Origin: Mytilus californianus
Taxonomy: Eukaryota > Mollusca > Bivalvia > Mytilida > Mytilidae
Length of the DNA: 64,000 nucleotides
Assembly: GCF_021869535.1 (NCBI RefSeq)
Contig: NW_026262734.1
Location: 91,517,285-91,581,284, forward strand
Reading direction: 5' to 3'
Shown here: one piece after another, positions 43,970 through 57,400 of the stretch
How the letters are laid out: the number at the start of each line of letters is the position of its first letter
How positions within the stretch are numbered: the first letter of the stretch is position 1
The notes under the pieces: generated by a model
What the model was told of the DNA's origin: nothing
The model's input: only the letters and a program-made list of their open reading frames with translations
The model's database searches: none
Made by a program: the position numbers and the translations under genes

Positions 43970-45490
43970 AATTCTGGTATCTATGATGATTTTATCGACG
44001 TTTCTTAAAACTTCTGAAAACAAGATATTCTTCAAAAGTAAGTTTCTCCCTATCGAATATTTGGATTGATTTAAGTAATTTCAGAGAATCCCTAAAATTG
44101 GAGATGTCTACTGCGACTAAAATAATTGTTAGTATAGAAGAGGTCCTAAGATAGTGTGTTACTCTCAGGAAAATAAATTCGAAACCTTACTCTTCAAATG
44201 GAAATTGGAATTTCAATCTCTCTATACCACCTTTAACGGTACTTCGTAATGAGTACAGAGAGCTTCAAAAATGAATATGAGAATAGTTGAAGGCATTCAG
44301 GAAAGAAAATATGAAGATACGAAAGATAAAACAAATGCATTCAGATTATAAAGCAAACTGAGTGCTGAAATTTATATTAGTCTGTATAATTTGCTTAAGA
44401 CATCCGATTTGGAGAAATTGGGACTAGCAACAGGATTAGGACTTTCTATATTAAACGAGAAGAAAATATGATGTACACTCCTAAGTAAAAAATAAAATAG
44501 TCAAGGCTTAAACGGTTAATTCAAATGTAGCTGTATACACTTTTCTATTTACAAATAAAACCCAATAGTCACTTTAATTAACTTTAGAAAGAATCTACAC
44601 ACAAATACATATTTACAATAAAGGTGTGACCAATCAGCGGTCTCGGGTTCACGTATTGCTTTTCTTTTTTTTAAAGAAAGCATGCCTTACGATTCAAGTG
44701 TGCACTATGTTATTGGAAGGACAATCGTAAAAAAATAAAGTACAACAAAACGATGAAAATGATGTAGAAATAAGAATCGCCAAATCTCGACCGGAGAGGG
44801 TGTTAATTGTTCGAGATCGGGCTCAGCTGGTGTTAATTTAAGGCATCACCACCCGTTGTTAATATTATCACATTTTGCTATGGGTGGGCGGGGCTTTTGA
44901 AAGGTTAGTGAAAATTAAAAAATGCCGCGTATCCAATGAAATGAATGGATAATATAAGAAGTTTGCATGAAGTATAATACAGTTTGTTAGCCACAAGGAT
45001 CATCAGTGGTTATGAATACTTGTAGTTTAAAGATAATAACCCCAGGTGATAACCTACCTAGGTAAACATAAAAAAATCTTGAGGTTACAGTGTCGACATC
45101 CCTTCCTTATTGTACCTGCAAACGGAGAATTGTTTGCAGACGGAATGTATATGTTCACTTGTTGCTATGCCTGCTTATTTATTTCGTAATGCAAATGTAT
45201 TTTCCTTTTTGTATACATTCATTCCATAATTTAAATAGGCCTAAAATTCAATGTCATCCTTTCTTTTCTTGAGCAGTTTTTAGTTCTTATATTTACAAGT
45301 ACCAGGTCAGAATATTTATTCCCAGAATCCCCCTCCCCTATATACCCCATCACATGAGTATCGCCTTTGAACTGTAAAAAGCAAAAACGAAGCCGGGTAT
45401 CCCCTATACATGTTGTAATTGAAGATAGTCCAACGTTGTATCTTTATTTCAATAACATAACTTACTTTCTTTTCACTTGGAATCAGTAAG
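43970..45490. other. No supported gene; lead-in to the satellite
   Basis: AT-rich sequence with short frames only. The sequence changes abruptly to the 540-bp satellite at about 45493; no boundary element was recognised. Confidence 0.45.
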
Positions 45491-45492
45491 TT

Positions 45493-48400
45493 GTTAGTCA
45501 AATGCGTTTTGTTAAAATATACTTTTTTCACTTTTTTGGTCTTTTGGAAAATGTTGTTTGTGCTGTATTTAGACCCCTCTAACAAGAAATTTGTTTTGCA
45601 TGCACACGTATAAAAATTGTGGTTTTTATCCAACGCAATAATAGGTTTGAACATTGTTTTCAATTTAGACTTGTTTATATTTTTTCGTTTGGGCTTGTAT
45701 TATATTTGCCTTATGGTGTATATGATCCGTTCATCCTATTTTGACTCCTGAAAATTCAAGAGTCTATCCTAAATTGAGGTAAATTATGTGGCCTTCCAAT
45801 AACCGTTTCGATTCCTAACATCACTGAAGAGACATTAATTGTCGAAATCCGGATATGGTGTACACAACATCTTTGCACCTTTGTTTGCGGTATACCAACG
45901 TCGCTGCAAGTTTATTGTTTTCTTTTTGGTATTAGATTTATAGTTAAGATCCATTTATTACACCTTGTGATCCGTTTATTTGGCAATCGCCAATGGCAGG
46001 CAGCAGGATTTAAGAACATTTGTTGTTCGACCTGTTAGTCAAATGCGTTTTGTTAAAATATACTTTTTCACTTTTTTGGTCTTTTGGAAAATGTTGTTTG
46101 TGCTGTATTTAGACCCCTCTAACAAGAAATTTGTTTTGCATGCACACGTATAAAAATTGCGGTTTTTATCCAACGCAATCATAGGTTTGAACGTTGTTTT
46201 CAATTTAGACTTGTTTATATTTTTTCGTTTGGGCTTGTATTATATTTGCCTTATGGTTTATATGATCCGTTCATCCTATTTTGACTCCTGAAAATTCAAG
46301 AGTCTATCCTAAATTGAGGTAAATTATGTGGCCTTCCAATAACCGTTTCGATTCCTAACATCACTGGAGAGACATTAATTGTCGAAATCCGGATATGGTG
46401 TACCCAAAATCTTTGCACCTTTGTTTGCGGTATACCATCGTCGCTGCAAGTTTATTGTTTTTTTTTGGTATTAGATTTATAGTTCAGATCCATTTATTAC
46501 ACCTTGTGATCCGTTTATTTGGCAATCGCCAATGGCACGCAGCAGGATTTAGGAACATTTGTTGTTCGACCTGTTAGTCAAATGCGTTTTGTTAAAATAT
46601 ACTTTTTCACTTTTTTGGTCTTTTGGAAAATGTTGTTTGTGCTGTATTTAGACCCCTCTAACAAGAAATTTGTTTTGCATGCACACGTATAAAAATTGTG
46701 GTTTTTATCCAACGCAATCATAGGTTTGAACGTTATTTTCAATTTAGACTTGTTTATATTTTTTCGTTTGGGCTTGTAAAAATGTATTATATTTGCCTTA
46801 TGGTTTATATGATCCGTTCATCCTATTTTGACTCCTGAAAATTCAAGAGTCTATCCTAAATTGAGGTAAATTATGTGGCCTTCCAATAACCGTTTCGATT
46901 CCTAACATCACTGAAGAGACATTAATTGTCGAAATCCGGATATGGTGTACACAAAATCTTTGCACCTTTGTTTGCGGTATACCATCGTCGCTGCAAGTTT
47001 ATTGTTTTCTTTTTGGTATTAGATTTATAGTTAAGATCCATTTATTACACCTTGTGATCCGTTTATTTGGCAATCGCCAATGGCACGCAGCAGGATTTAA
47101 GAACATTTGTTGTTCGACCTGTTAGTCAAATGCGTTTTGTTAAAATATACTTTTTCACTTGTTTGGTCTTTTGGAAAATGTTGTTTGTGCTGTATTTAGA
47201 CCCCTCTAACAAGAAATTTGTTTTGCATGCACACGTATAAAAATTGCGGTTTTTATCCAACGCAATCATAGGTTTGAACGTTGTTTTCAATTTAGACTTG
47301 TTTATATTTTTTCGTTTGGGCTTGTATTATATTTGCCTTATGGTTTATATGATCCGTTCATCCTATTTTGACTCCTGAAAATTCAAGAGTCTATCCTAAA
47401 TTGAGGTAAATTATGTGGCCTTCCAATAACCGTTTCGATTCCTAACATCACTGAAGAGACATTAATTGTCGAAATCCGGATATGGTGTACACAAAATCTT
47501 CGCACCTTTGTTTGCGGTATACCATCGTCGCTGCAAGTTTATTGTTTTCTTTTTGGTATTTGATTTATAGTTAAGATCCATTTATTACACCTTGTGATCC
47601 GTTTATTTGGCAATCGCCAATGGCACGCAGCAGGATTTAAGAACATTTGTTGTTCGACCTGTTAGTCAAATGCGTTTTGTTAAAATATACTTTTTCACTT
47701 TTTTGGTCTTTTGGAAAATGTTGTTTGTGCTGTATTTAGACCCCTCTAACAAGAAATTTGTTTTGCATGCACACGTATAAAAATTGTGGTTTTTATCCAA
47801 CGCAATCATAGGTTTGAACGTTGTTTTCAATTTAGACTTGTTTATATTTTTTCGTTTGGGCTTGTATTATATTGGCCTTATGGTTTATATGATCCGTTCA
47901 TCCTATTTTGACTCCTGAAAATTCAAGAGTCTATCCTAAATTGAGGTAAATTATGTGGCCTTCCAATAACCGTTTCGATTCCTAACATCACTGAAGAGAC
48001 ATTAATTGTCGAAATCCGGATATGGTGTACACAAAATCTTTGCACCTTTGTTTGCGGTATACCATCGTCGATGCAAGTTTATTGTTTTCTTTTTGGTATT
48101 AGATTTATAGTTAAGATCCATTTATTACACCTTGTGATCCGTTTATTTGGCAATCGCCAATGGCAGGCAGCAGGATTTAAGAACATTTGTTGTTCGACCT
48201 GTTAGTCATTTGCGTTTTGTTAAAATATACTTTTTCACTTTTTTGGTCTTTTAGAAAATGTTGTTTGTGCTGTATTTAGACCCCTCTAACAAGAAATTTG
48301 TTTTGCATGCACACGTATAAAAATTGCGGTTTTTATCCAACGCAATCATAGGTTTGAACGTTGTTTTCAATTTAGACTTGTTTATATTTTTTCGTTTGGG

Positions 48401-51400
48401 CTTGTATTATATTTTCCTTATGGTTTATATGATCCGTTCATCCTATTTTGACTCCTGAAAATTCAAGAGTCTATCCTAAATTGAGGTAAATTATGTGGCC
48501 TTCCAATAACCGTTTCGATTCCTAACATCACTGAAGAGACATTAATTGTCGAAATCCGGATATGGTGTACACAAAATCTTTGCATCTTTGTTTGCGGTAT
48601 ACCATCGTCGCTGCAATTTTATTGTTTTCTTTTTGGTATTTGATTTACAGTTAAGATCCATTTATTACACCTTGTGATCCGTTTATTTGGCAATCGCCAA
48701 TGGCACGCAGCAGGATTTAAGAACATTTGTTGTTCGACCTGTTAGTCAAATGCGTTTTGTTAAAATATACTTTTTCACTTTTTTGGTCTTTTGGAAAATG
48801 TTGTTTGTGCTGTATTTAGACCCCTCTAACAAGAAATTTGTTTTGCATGCACACGTATAAAAATTGTGGTTTTTATCCAACGCAATCATAGGTTTGAACG
48901 TTGTTTTCAATTTAGACTTGTTTATATTTTTTCGTTTGGGCTTGTATTATATTGGCCTTATGGTTTATATGATCCGTTCATCCTATTTTGACTCCTGAAA
49001 ATTCAAGAGTCTATCCTAAATTGAGGTAAATTATGTGACCTTCCAATAACCGTTTCGATTCCTAACATCACTGAAGAGACATTAATTGTCGAAATCCGGA
49101 TATGGTGTACAAAAAATCTTTGCACCTTTGTTTGCGGTATACCATCGTCGCTGCAAGTTTATTGTTTTCTTTTTGGTATTAGATTTATAGTTAAGATCCA
49201 TTTATTACACCTTGTGATCCGTTTATTTGGCAATCGCCAATGGCAGGCAGCAGGATTTAAGAACATTTGTTGTTCGACCTGTTAGTCAAATGCGTTTTGT
49301 TAAAATATACTTTTTCACTTTTTTGGTCTTTTGGAAAATGTTGTTTGTGCTGTATTTAGACCCCTCTAACAAGAAATTTGTTTTGCATGCACACGTATAA
49401 AAATTGCGGTTTTTATCCAACACAATCATAGGTTTGAACGGTGTTTTCAATTTAGACTTGTTTATATTTTTTCGTTTGGGCTTGTATTATATTGGCCTTA
49501 TGGTTTATATGATCCGTTCATCCTATTTTGACTCCTGAAAATTCAAGAGTCTATCCTAAATTGAGGTAAATTATGTGGCCTTCCAATAACCGTTTCGATT
49601 CCTAACATCACTGAAGAGACATTAATTGTCGAAATCCGGATATGGTGTACAAAAAATCTTTGCACCTTTGTTTGCGGTATACCATCGTCGCTGCAAGTTT
49701 ATTGTTTTCTTTTTGGTATTTGATTGATAGTTAAGATCCATTTATTACACCTTGTGATCCGTTTATTTGGCAATCGCCAATGGCAGGCAGCAGGATTTAA
49801 GAACATTTGTTGTTCGACCTGTTAGTCAAATGCGTTTTGTTAAAATATACTTTTTCACTTTTTTGGTCTTTTGGAAAATGGTGTTTGTGCTGTATTTAGA
49901 CCCCTCTAACAAGAAATTTGTTTTTCATGCACACGTATAAAAATTGCGGTTTTTATCCAACGCAATCATAGGTTTGAACGTTGTTTTCAATTTAGACCTG
50001 TTTATATTTTTTCGTTTGGGCTTGTATTATATTGGCCTTATGGTTTATATGATCCGTTCATCCTATTTTGACTCCTGAAAATTCAAGAGTCTATCCTAAA
50101 TTGAGGTAAATTATGTGGCCTTCCAATAACCGTTTCGATTCCTAACATCACTGAAGAGACATTAATTGTCGAAATCCGGATATGGTGTACAAAAAATCTT
50201 TGCACCTTTGTTTGCGGTATACCATCGTCGCTGCAAGTTTATTGTTTTCTTTTTGGTATTTGATTTATAGTTAAGATCCATTTATTACACCTTGTGATCC
50301 GTTTATTTGGCAATCGCTAATGGCACGCAGCAGGATTTAAGAACATTTGTTGTTCGACCTGTTAGTCAAATGCGTTTTGTTAAAATATACTTTTTCACTT
50401 TTTTCGTCTTTTGGAAAATGTTGTTTGTGCTGTATTTAGACCCCTCTAACAAGAAATTTGTTTTGCATGCACACGTATAAAAATTGTGGTTTTTATCCAA
50501 CGCAATCATAGGTTTGAACGTTGTCTTCAATTTAGACTTGTTTATATTTTTTCGTTTGGGCTTGTATTATATTGGCCTTATGGTTTATATGATCCGTTCA
50601 TCCTATTTTGACTCCTGAAAATTCAAGAGTCTATCCTAAATTGAGGTAAATTATGTGGCCTTCCAATAACCGTTTCGATTCCTAACATCACTGAAGAGAC
50701 ATTAATTGTCGAAATCCGGATATGGTGTACAAAAAATCTTTGCACCTTTGTTTGCGGTATACCATCGTCGATGCAAGTTTATTGTTTTCTTTTTGGTATT
50801 AGATTTATAGTTAAGATCCATTTATTACACCTTGTGATCCGTTTATTTGGCAATCGCCAATGGCAGGCAGCAGGATTTAAGAACATTTGTTGTTCGACCT
50901 GTTAGTCAAATGCGTTTTGTTAAAATATACTTTTTCACTTTTTTGGTCTTTTGGAAAATGTTGTTTGTGCTGTATTTAGACCCCTCTAACAAGAAATTTG
51001 TTTTACATGCACACGTATAAAAATTGCGGTTTTTATCCAACGCAATCATAGGTTTGAACGTTGTTTTCAATTTAGACTTGTTTATATTTTTTCGTTTGGG
51101 CTTGTATTATATTGGCCTTATGGTTTATATGATCCGTTCATCCTATTTTGACTCCTGAAAATTCAAGAGTCTATCCTAAATTGAGGTAAATTATGTGGCC
51201 TTCCAATAACCGTTTCGATTCCTAACATCACTGAAGAGACATTAATTGTCGAAATCCGGATATGGTGTACACAAAATCTTTGCATCTTTGTTTGCGGTAT
51301 ACCATCGTCGCTGCAAGTTTATTGTTTTCTTTTTGGTATTTGATTTATAGTTAAGATCCATTTATTACACCTTGTGATCCGTTTATTTGGCAATCGCCAA

Positions 51401-54400
51401 TGGCACGCAGCAGGATTTAAGAACATTTGTTGTTCGACCTGTTAGTCAAATGCGTTTTGTTAAAATATACTTTTTCACTTTTTTCGTCTTTTGGAAAATG
51501 TTGTTTGTGCTGTATTTAGACCCCTCTAACAAGAAATTTGTTTTGCATGCACACGTATAAAAATTGTGGTTTTTATCCAACGCAATCATAGGTTTGAACG
51601 TTGTTTTCAATTTAGACTTGTTTATATTTTTTCGTTTGGGCTTGTATTATATTGGCCTTATGGTTTATATGATCCGTTCATCCTATTTTGACTCCTGAAA
51701 ATTCAAGAGTCTATCCTAAATTGAGGTAAATTATGTGGCCTTCCAATAACCGTTTCGATTCCTAACATCACTGAAGAGACATTAATTGTCGAAATCCGGA
51801 TATGGTGTACAAAAAATCTTTGCACCTTTGTTTGCGGTATACCATCGTCGCTGCAAGTTTATTGTTTTCTTTTTGGTATTAGATTTATAGTTAAGATCCA
51901 TTTACTACACCTTGTGATCCGTTTATTTGGCAATCGCCAATGGCACGCAGCAGGATTTAAGAACATTTGTTGTTCGACTTGTTAGTCAAATGCGTTTTGT
52001 TAAAATATACTTTTTCACTTTTTTGGTCTTTTGGAAAATGTTGTTTGTGCTGTATTTAGACCCCTCTAACAAGAAATTTGTTTTGCATGCACACGTATAA
52101 AAATTGCGGTTTTTATCCAACGCAATCATAGGTTTGAACGTTGTTTTCAATTTAGACTTGTTTATATTTTTTCGTTTGGGCTTGTATTATATTGGCCTTA
52201 TGGTTTATATGATCTGTTCATCCTATTTTGACTCCTGAAAATTCAAGAGTCTATCCTAAATTGAGGTAAATTATGTGGCCTTCCAATAACCGTTTCGATT
52301 CCTAACATCACTGAAGAGACATTAATTGTCGAAATCCGGATATGGTGTACAAAAAATCTTTGCACCTTTGTTTGCGGTATACCATCGTCGCTGCAAGTTT
52401 ATTGTTTTCTTTTTGGTATTTGATTTATAGTTAAGATCCATTTATTACACCTTGTGATCCGTTTATTTGGCAATCGCCAATGGCACGCAGCAGGATTTAA
52501 GAACATTTGTTGTTCAACCTGTTAGTCAAATGCGTTTTGTTAAAATATACTTTTTCACTTTTTTCGTCTTTTGGAAAATGTTGTTTGTGCTGTATTTAGA
52601 CCCCTCTAACAAGAAATTTGTTTTGCATGCACACGTATAAAAATTGTGGTTTTTATCCAACGCAATCATAAGTTTGAACGTTGTTTTCAATTTAGACTTG
52701 TTTATATTTTTTCGTTTGGGCTTGTATTATATTGGCCTTATGGTTTATATGATCCGTTCATCCTATTTTGACTCCTGAAAATTCAAGAGTCTATCCTAAA
52801 TTGAGGTAAATTATGTGGCCTTCCAATAACCGTTTCGATTCCTAACATCACTGAAGAGACATTAATTGTCGAAATCCGGATATGGTGTACAAAAAATCTT
52901 TGCACCTTTGTTTGCGGTATACCATCGTCGCTGCAAGTTTATTGTTTTCTTTTTGGTATTAGATTTATAGTTAAGATCCATTTATTACACCTTGTGATCC
53001 GTTTATTTGGCAATCGCCAATGGCAGGCAGCAGGATTTAAGAACATTTGTTGTTCGACCTGTTAGTCAAATGCGTTTTGTTAAAATATACTTTTTCACTT
53101 TTTTGGTCTTTTGGAAAATGTTGTTTGTGCTGTATTTAGACCCCTCTAACAAGAAATTTGTTTTGCATGCACACGTATAAAAATTGCGGTTTTTATCCAA
53201 CACAATCATAGGTTTGAACGGTGTTTTCAATTTAGACTTGTTTATATTTTTTCGTTTGGGCTTGTATTATATTGGCCTTATGGTTTATATGATCCGTTCA
53301 TCCTATTTTGACTCCTGAAAATTCAAGAGTCTATCCTAAATTGAGGTAAATTATGTGGCCTTCCAATAACCGTTTCGATTCCTAACATCACTGAAGAGAC
53401 ATTAATTGTCGAAATCCGGATATGGTGTACAAAAAATCTTTGCACCTTTGTTTGCGGTATACCATCGTCGCTGCAAGTTTATTGTTTTCTTTTTGGTATT
53501 TGATTTATAGTTAAGATCCATTTATTACACCTTGTGATCCGTTTATTTGGCAATCGCCAATGGCACGCAGCAGGATTTAAGAACATTTGTTGTTCGACCT
53601 GTTAGTCAAATGCGTTTTGTTAAAATATACTTTTTCACTTTTTTCGTCTTTTGGAAAATATTGTTTGTGCTGTATTTAGACCCCTCTAACAAGAAATTTG
53701 TTTTGCATGCACACGTATAAAAATTGTGGTTTGTATCCAACGCAATCATAGGTTTGAACGTTGTCTTCAATTTAGACTTGTTTATATTTTTTCGTTTGGG
53801 CTTGTATTATATTGGCCTTATGGTTTATATGATCCGTTCATCCTATTTTGACTCCTGAAAATTCAAGAGTCTATCCTAAATTGAGGTAAATTATGTGGCC
53901 TTCCAATAACCGTTTCGATTCCTAACATCACTGAAGAGACATTAATTGTCGAAATCCGGATATGGTGTACAAAAAATCTTTGCACCTTTGTTTGCGGTAT
54001 ACCATCGTCGCTGCAAGTTTATTGTTTTCTTTTTGGTATTAGATTTATAGTTAAGATCCATTTATTACACCTTGTGATCCGTTTATTTGGCAATCGCCAA
54101 TGGCAGGCAGCAGGATTTAAGAACATTTGTTGTTCGACCTGTTAGTCAAATGCGTTTTGTTAAAATATACTTTTTCACTTTTTTGGTCTTTTGGAAAATG
54201 TTGTTTGTGCTGTATTTAGACCCCTCTAACAAGAAATTTGTTTTGCATGCACACGTATAAAAATTGCGGTTTTTATCTAACGCAATCATAGGTTTGAACG
54301 TTGTTTTCAATTTAGACTTGTTTATATTTTTTCGTTTGGGCTTGTATTATATTGGCCTTATGGTTTATATGATCCGTTCATCCTATTTTGACTCCTGAAA

Positions 54401-57400
54401 ATTCAAGAGTCTATCCTAAATTGAGGTAAATTATGTGGCCTTCCAATAACCGTTTCGATTCCTAACATCACTGAAGAGACATTAATTGTCGAAATCCGGA
54501 TATGGTGTACAAAAAATCTTTGCACCTTTGTTTGCGGTATACCATCGTCGCTGCAAGTTTATTGTTTTCTTTTTGGTATTTGATTTATAGTTAAGATCCA
54601 TTTATTACACCTTGTGATCCGTTTATTTGGCAATCGCCAATGGCACGCAGCAGGATTTAAGAACATTTGTTGTTCGACCTGTTAGTCAAATGCGTTTTGT
54701 TAAAATATACTTTTTCACTTTTTTGGTCTTTTGGAAAATGTTGTTTGTGCTGTATTTAGACCCCTCTAACAAGAAATTTGTTTTGCATGCACACGTATAA
54801 AAATTGTGGTTTTTATCCAACGCAATCATAGGTTTGAACGTTGTTTTCAATTTAGACTTGTTTATATTTTTTGTTTGGGCTTGTATTATATTTGCCTTAT
54901 GGTTTATATGATCCGTTCATCCTATTTTGACTCCTGAAAATTCAAGAGTCTATCCTAAATTGAGGTAAATTATGTGGCCTTCCAATAACCGTTTCGATTC
55001 CTAACATCACTGAAGAGACATTAATTGTCGAAATCCGGATATGGTGTACAAAAAATCTTTGCACCTTTGTTTGCGGTATACCATCGTCGCTGCAAGTTTA
55101 TTGTTTTCTTTTTGGTATTTGATTTATAGTTAAGATCCATTTATTACACCTTGTGATCCGTTTATTTGGCAATCGCCAATGGCACGCAGCAGGATTTAAG
55201 AACGTTTGTTGTTCGACCTGTTAGCCAAATGCGTTTTGTTAAAATATACTTTTTCACTTTTTTGGTCTTTTGGAAAATGTTGTTTGTGCTGTATTTAGAC
55301 CCCTCTAACAAGAAATTTGTTTTGCATGCACACGTATAAAAATTGTGGTTTTTATCCAACGCAATCATAGGTTTGAACGTTGTTTTCAATTTAGACTTGT
55401 TTATATTTTTTCGTTTGGGCTTGTATTATATTGGCCTTATGGTTTATATGATCTGTTCATCCTATTTTGACTCCTGAAAATTCAAGAGTCTATCCTAAAT
55501 TGAGGTAAATTATGTGGCCTTCCAATAACCGTTTCGATTCCTAACATCACTGAAGAGACATTAATTGTCGAAATCCGGATATGGTGTACAAAAAATCTTT
55601 GCACCTTTGTTTGCGGTATACCATCGTCGCTGCAAGTTTATTGTTTTCTTTTTGGTATTTGATTTATAGTTAAGATCCATTTATTACACCTTGTGATCCG
55701 TTTATTTGGCAATCGCCAATGGCACGCAGCAGGATTTAAGAACATTTGTTGTTCGACCTGTTTGTCAAATGCGTTTTGTTAAAATATACTTTTTCACTTT
55801 TTTCGTCTTTTGGAAAATGTTGTTTGTGCTGTATTTAGACCCCTCTAACAAGAAATTTGTTTTGCATGCACACGTATAAAAATTGTGGTTTTTATCCAAC
55901 GCAATCATAGGTTTGAACGTTGTTTTCAATTTAGACTTGTTTATATTTTTTCGTTTGGGCTTGTATTATATTGGCCTTATGGTTTATATGATCCGTTCAT
56001 CCTATTTTGACTCCTGAAAATTCAAGAGTCTATCCTAAATTGAGGTAAATTATGTGGCCTTCCAATAACCGTTTCGATTCCTAACATCACTGAAGAAACA
56101 TTAATTGTCGAAATCCGGATATGGTGTACACAAAATCTTTGCACCTTTGTTTGCGGTATACCATCGTCGCTGCAAGTTTATTGTTTTCTTTTTGGTATTA
56201 GATTTATAGTTAAGATCCATTTATTACACCTTGTGATCCGTTTATTTGGCAATCGCCAATGGCAGGCAGCAGGATTTAAGAACATTTGTTGTTCGACCTG
56301 TTAGTCAAATGCGTTTTGTTAAAATATACTTTTTCACTTTTTTGGTCTTTTGGAAAATGTTGTTTGTGCTGTATTTAGACCCCTCTAACAAGAAATTTGT
56401 TTTGCATGCACACGTATAAAAATTGCGGTTTTTATCCAACACAATCATAGGTTTGAACGGTGTTTTCAATTTAGACTTGTTTATATTTTTTCGTTTGGGC
56501 TTGTATTATATTGGCCTTATGGTTTATATGATCCGTTCATCCTATTTTGACTCCTGAAAATTCAAGAGTCTATCCTAAATTGAGGTAAATTATGTGGCCT
56601 TCCAATAACCGTTTCGATTCCTAACATCACTGAAGAGACATTAATTGTCGAAATCCGGATATGGTGTACAAAAAATCTTTGCACCTTTGTTTGCGGTATA
56701 CCATCGTCGCTGCAAGTTTATTGTTTTCTTTTTGGTATTAGATTTATAGTTAAGATCCATTTATTACACCTTGTGATCCGTTTATTTGGCAATCGCCAAT
56801 GGCAGGCAGCAGGATTTAAGAACATTTGTTGTTCGACCTGTTAGTCAAATGCGTTTTGTTAAAATATACTTTTTCACTTTTTTGGTCTTTTGGAAAATGT
56901 TGTTTGTGCTGTATTTAGACCCCTCTAACAAGAAATTGTTTTGCATGCACACGTATAAAAATTGCGGTTTTTATCCAACGCAATCATAGGTTTGAACGTT
57001 GTTTTCAATTTAGACTTGTTTATATTTTTTCGTTTGGGCTTGTATTATATTGGCCTTATGGTTTATATGATCCGTTCATCCTATTTTGACTCCTGAAAAT
57101 TCAAGAGTCTATCCTAAATTGAGGTAAATTATGTGGCCTTCCAATAACCGTTTCGATTCCTAACATCACTGAAGAGACATTAATTGTCGAAATCCGGATA
57201 TGGTGTACACAAAATCTTTGCACCTTTGTTTGCGGTATACCATCGTCGCTGCAAGTTTATTGTTTTCTTTTTGGTATTAGATTTATAGTTAATATCCATT
57301 TATTACACCTTGTGATCCGTTTATTTGGTTATCGCCAATGGCAGGCAGCAGGATTTAAGAACATTTGTTGTTCGACCTGTTAGTCAAATGCGTTTTGTTA

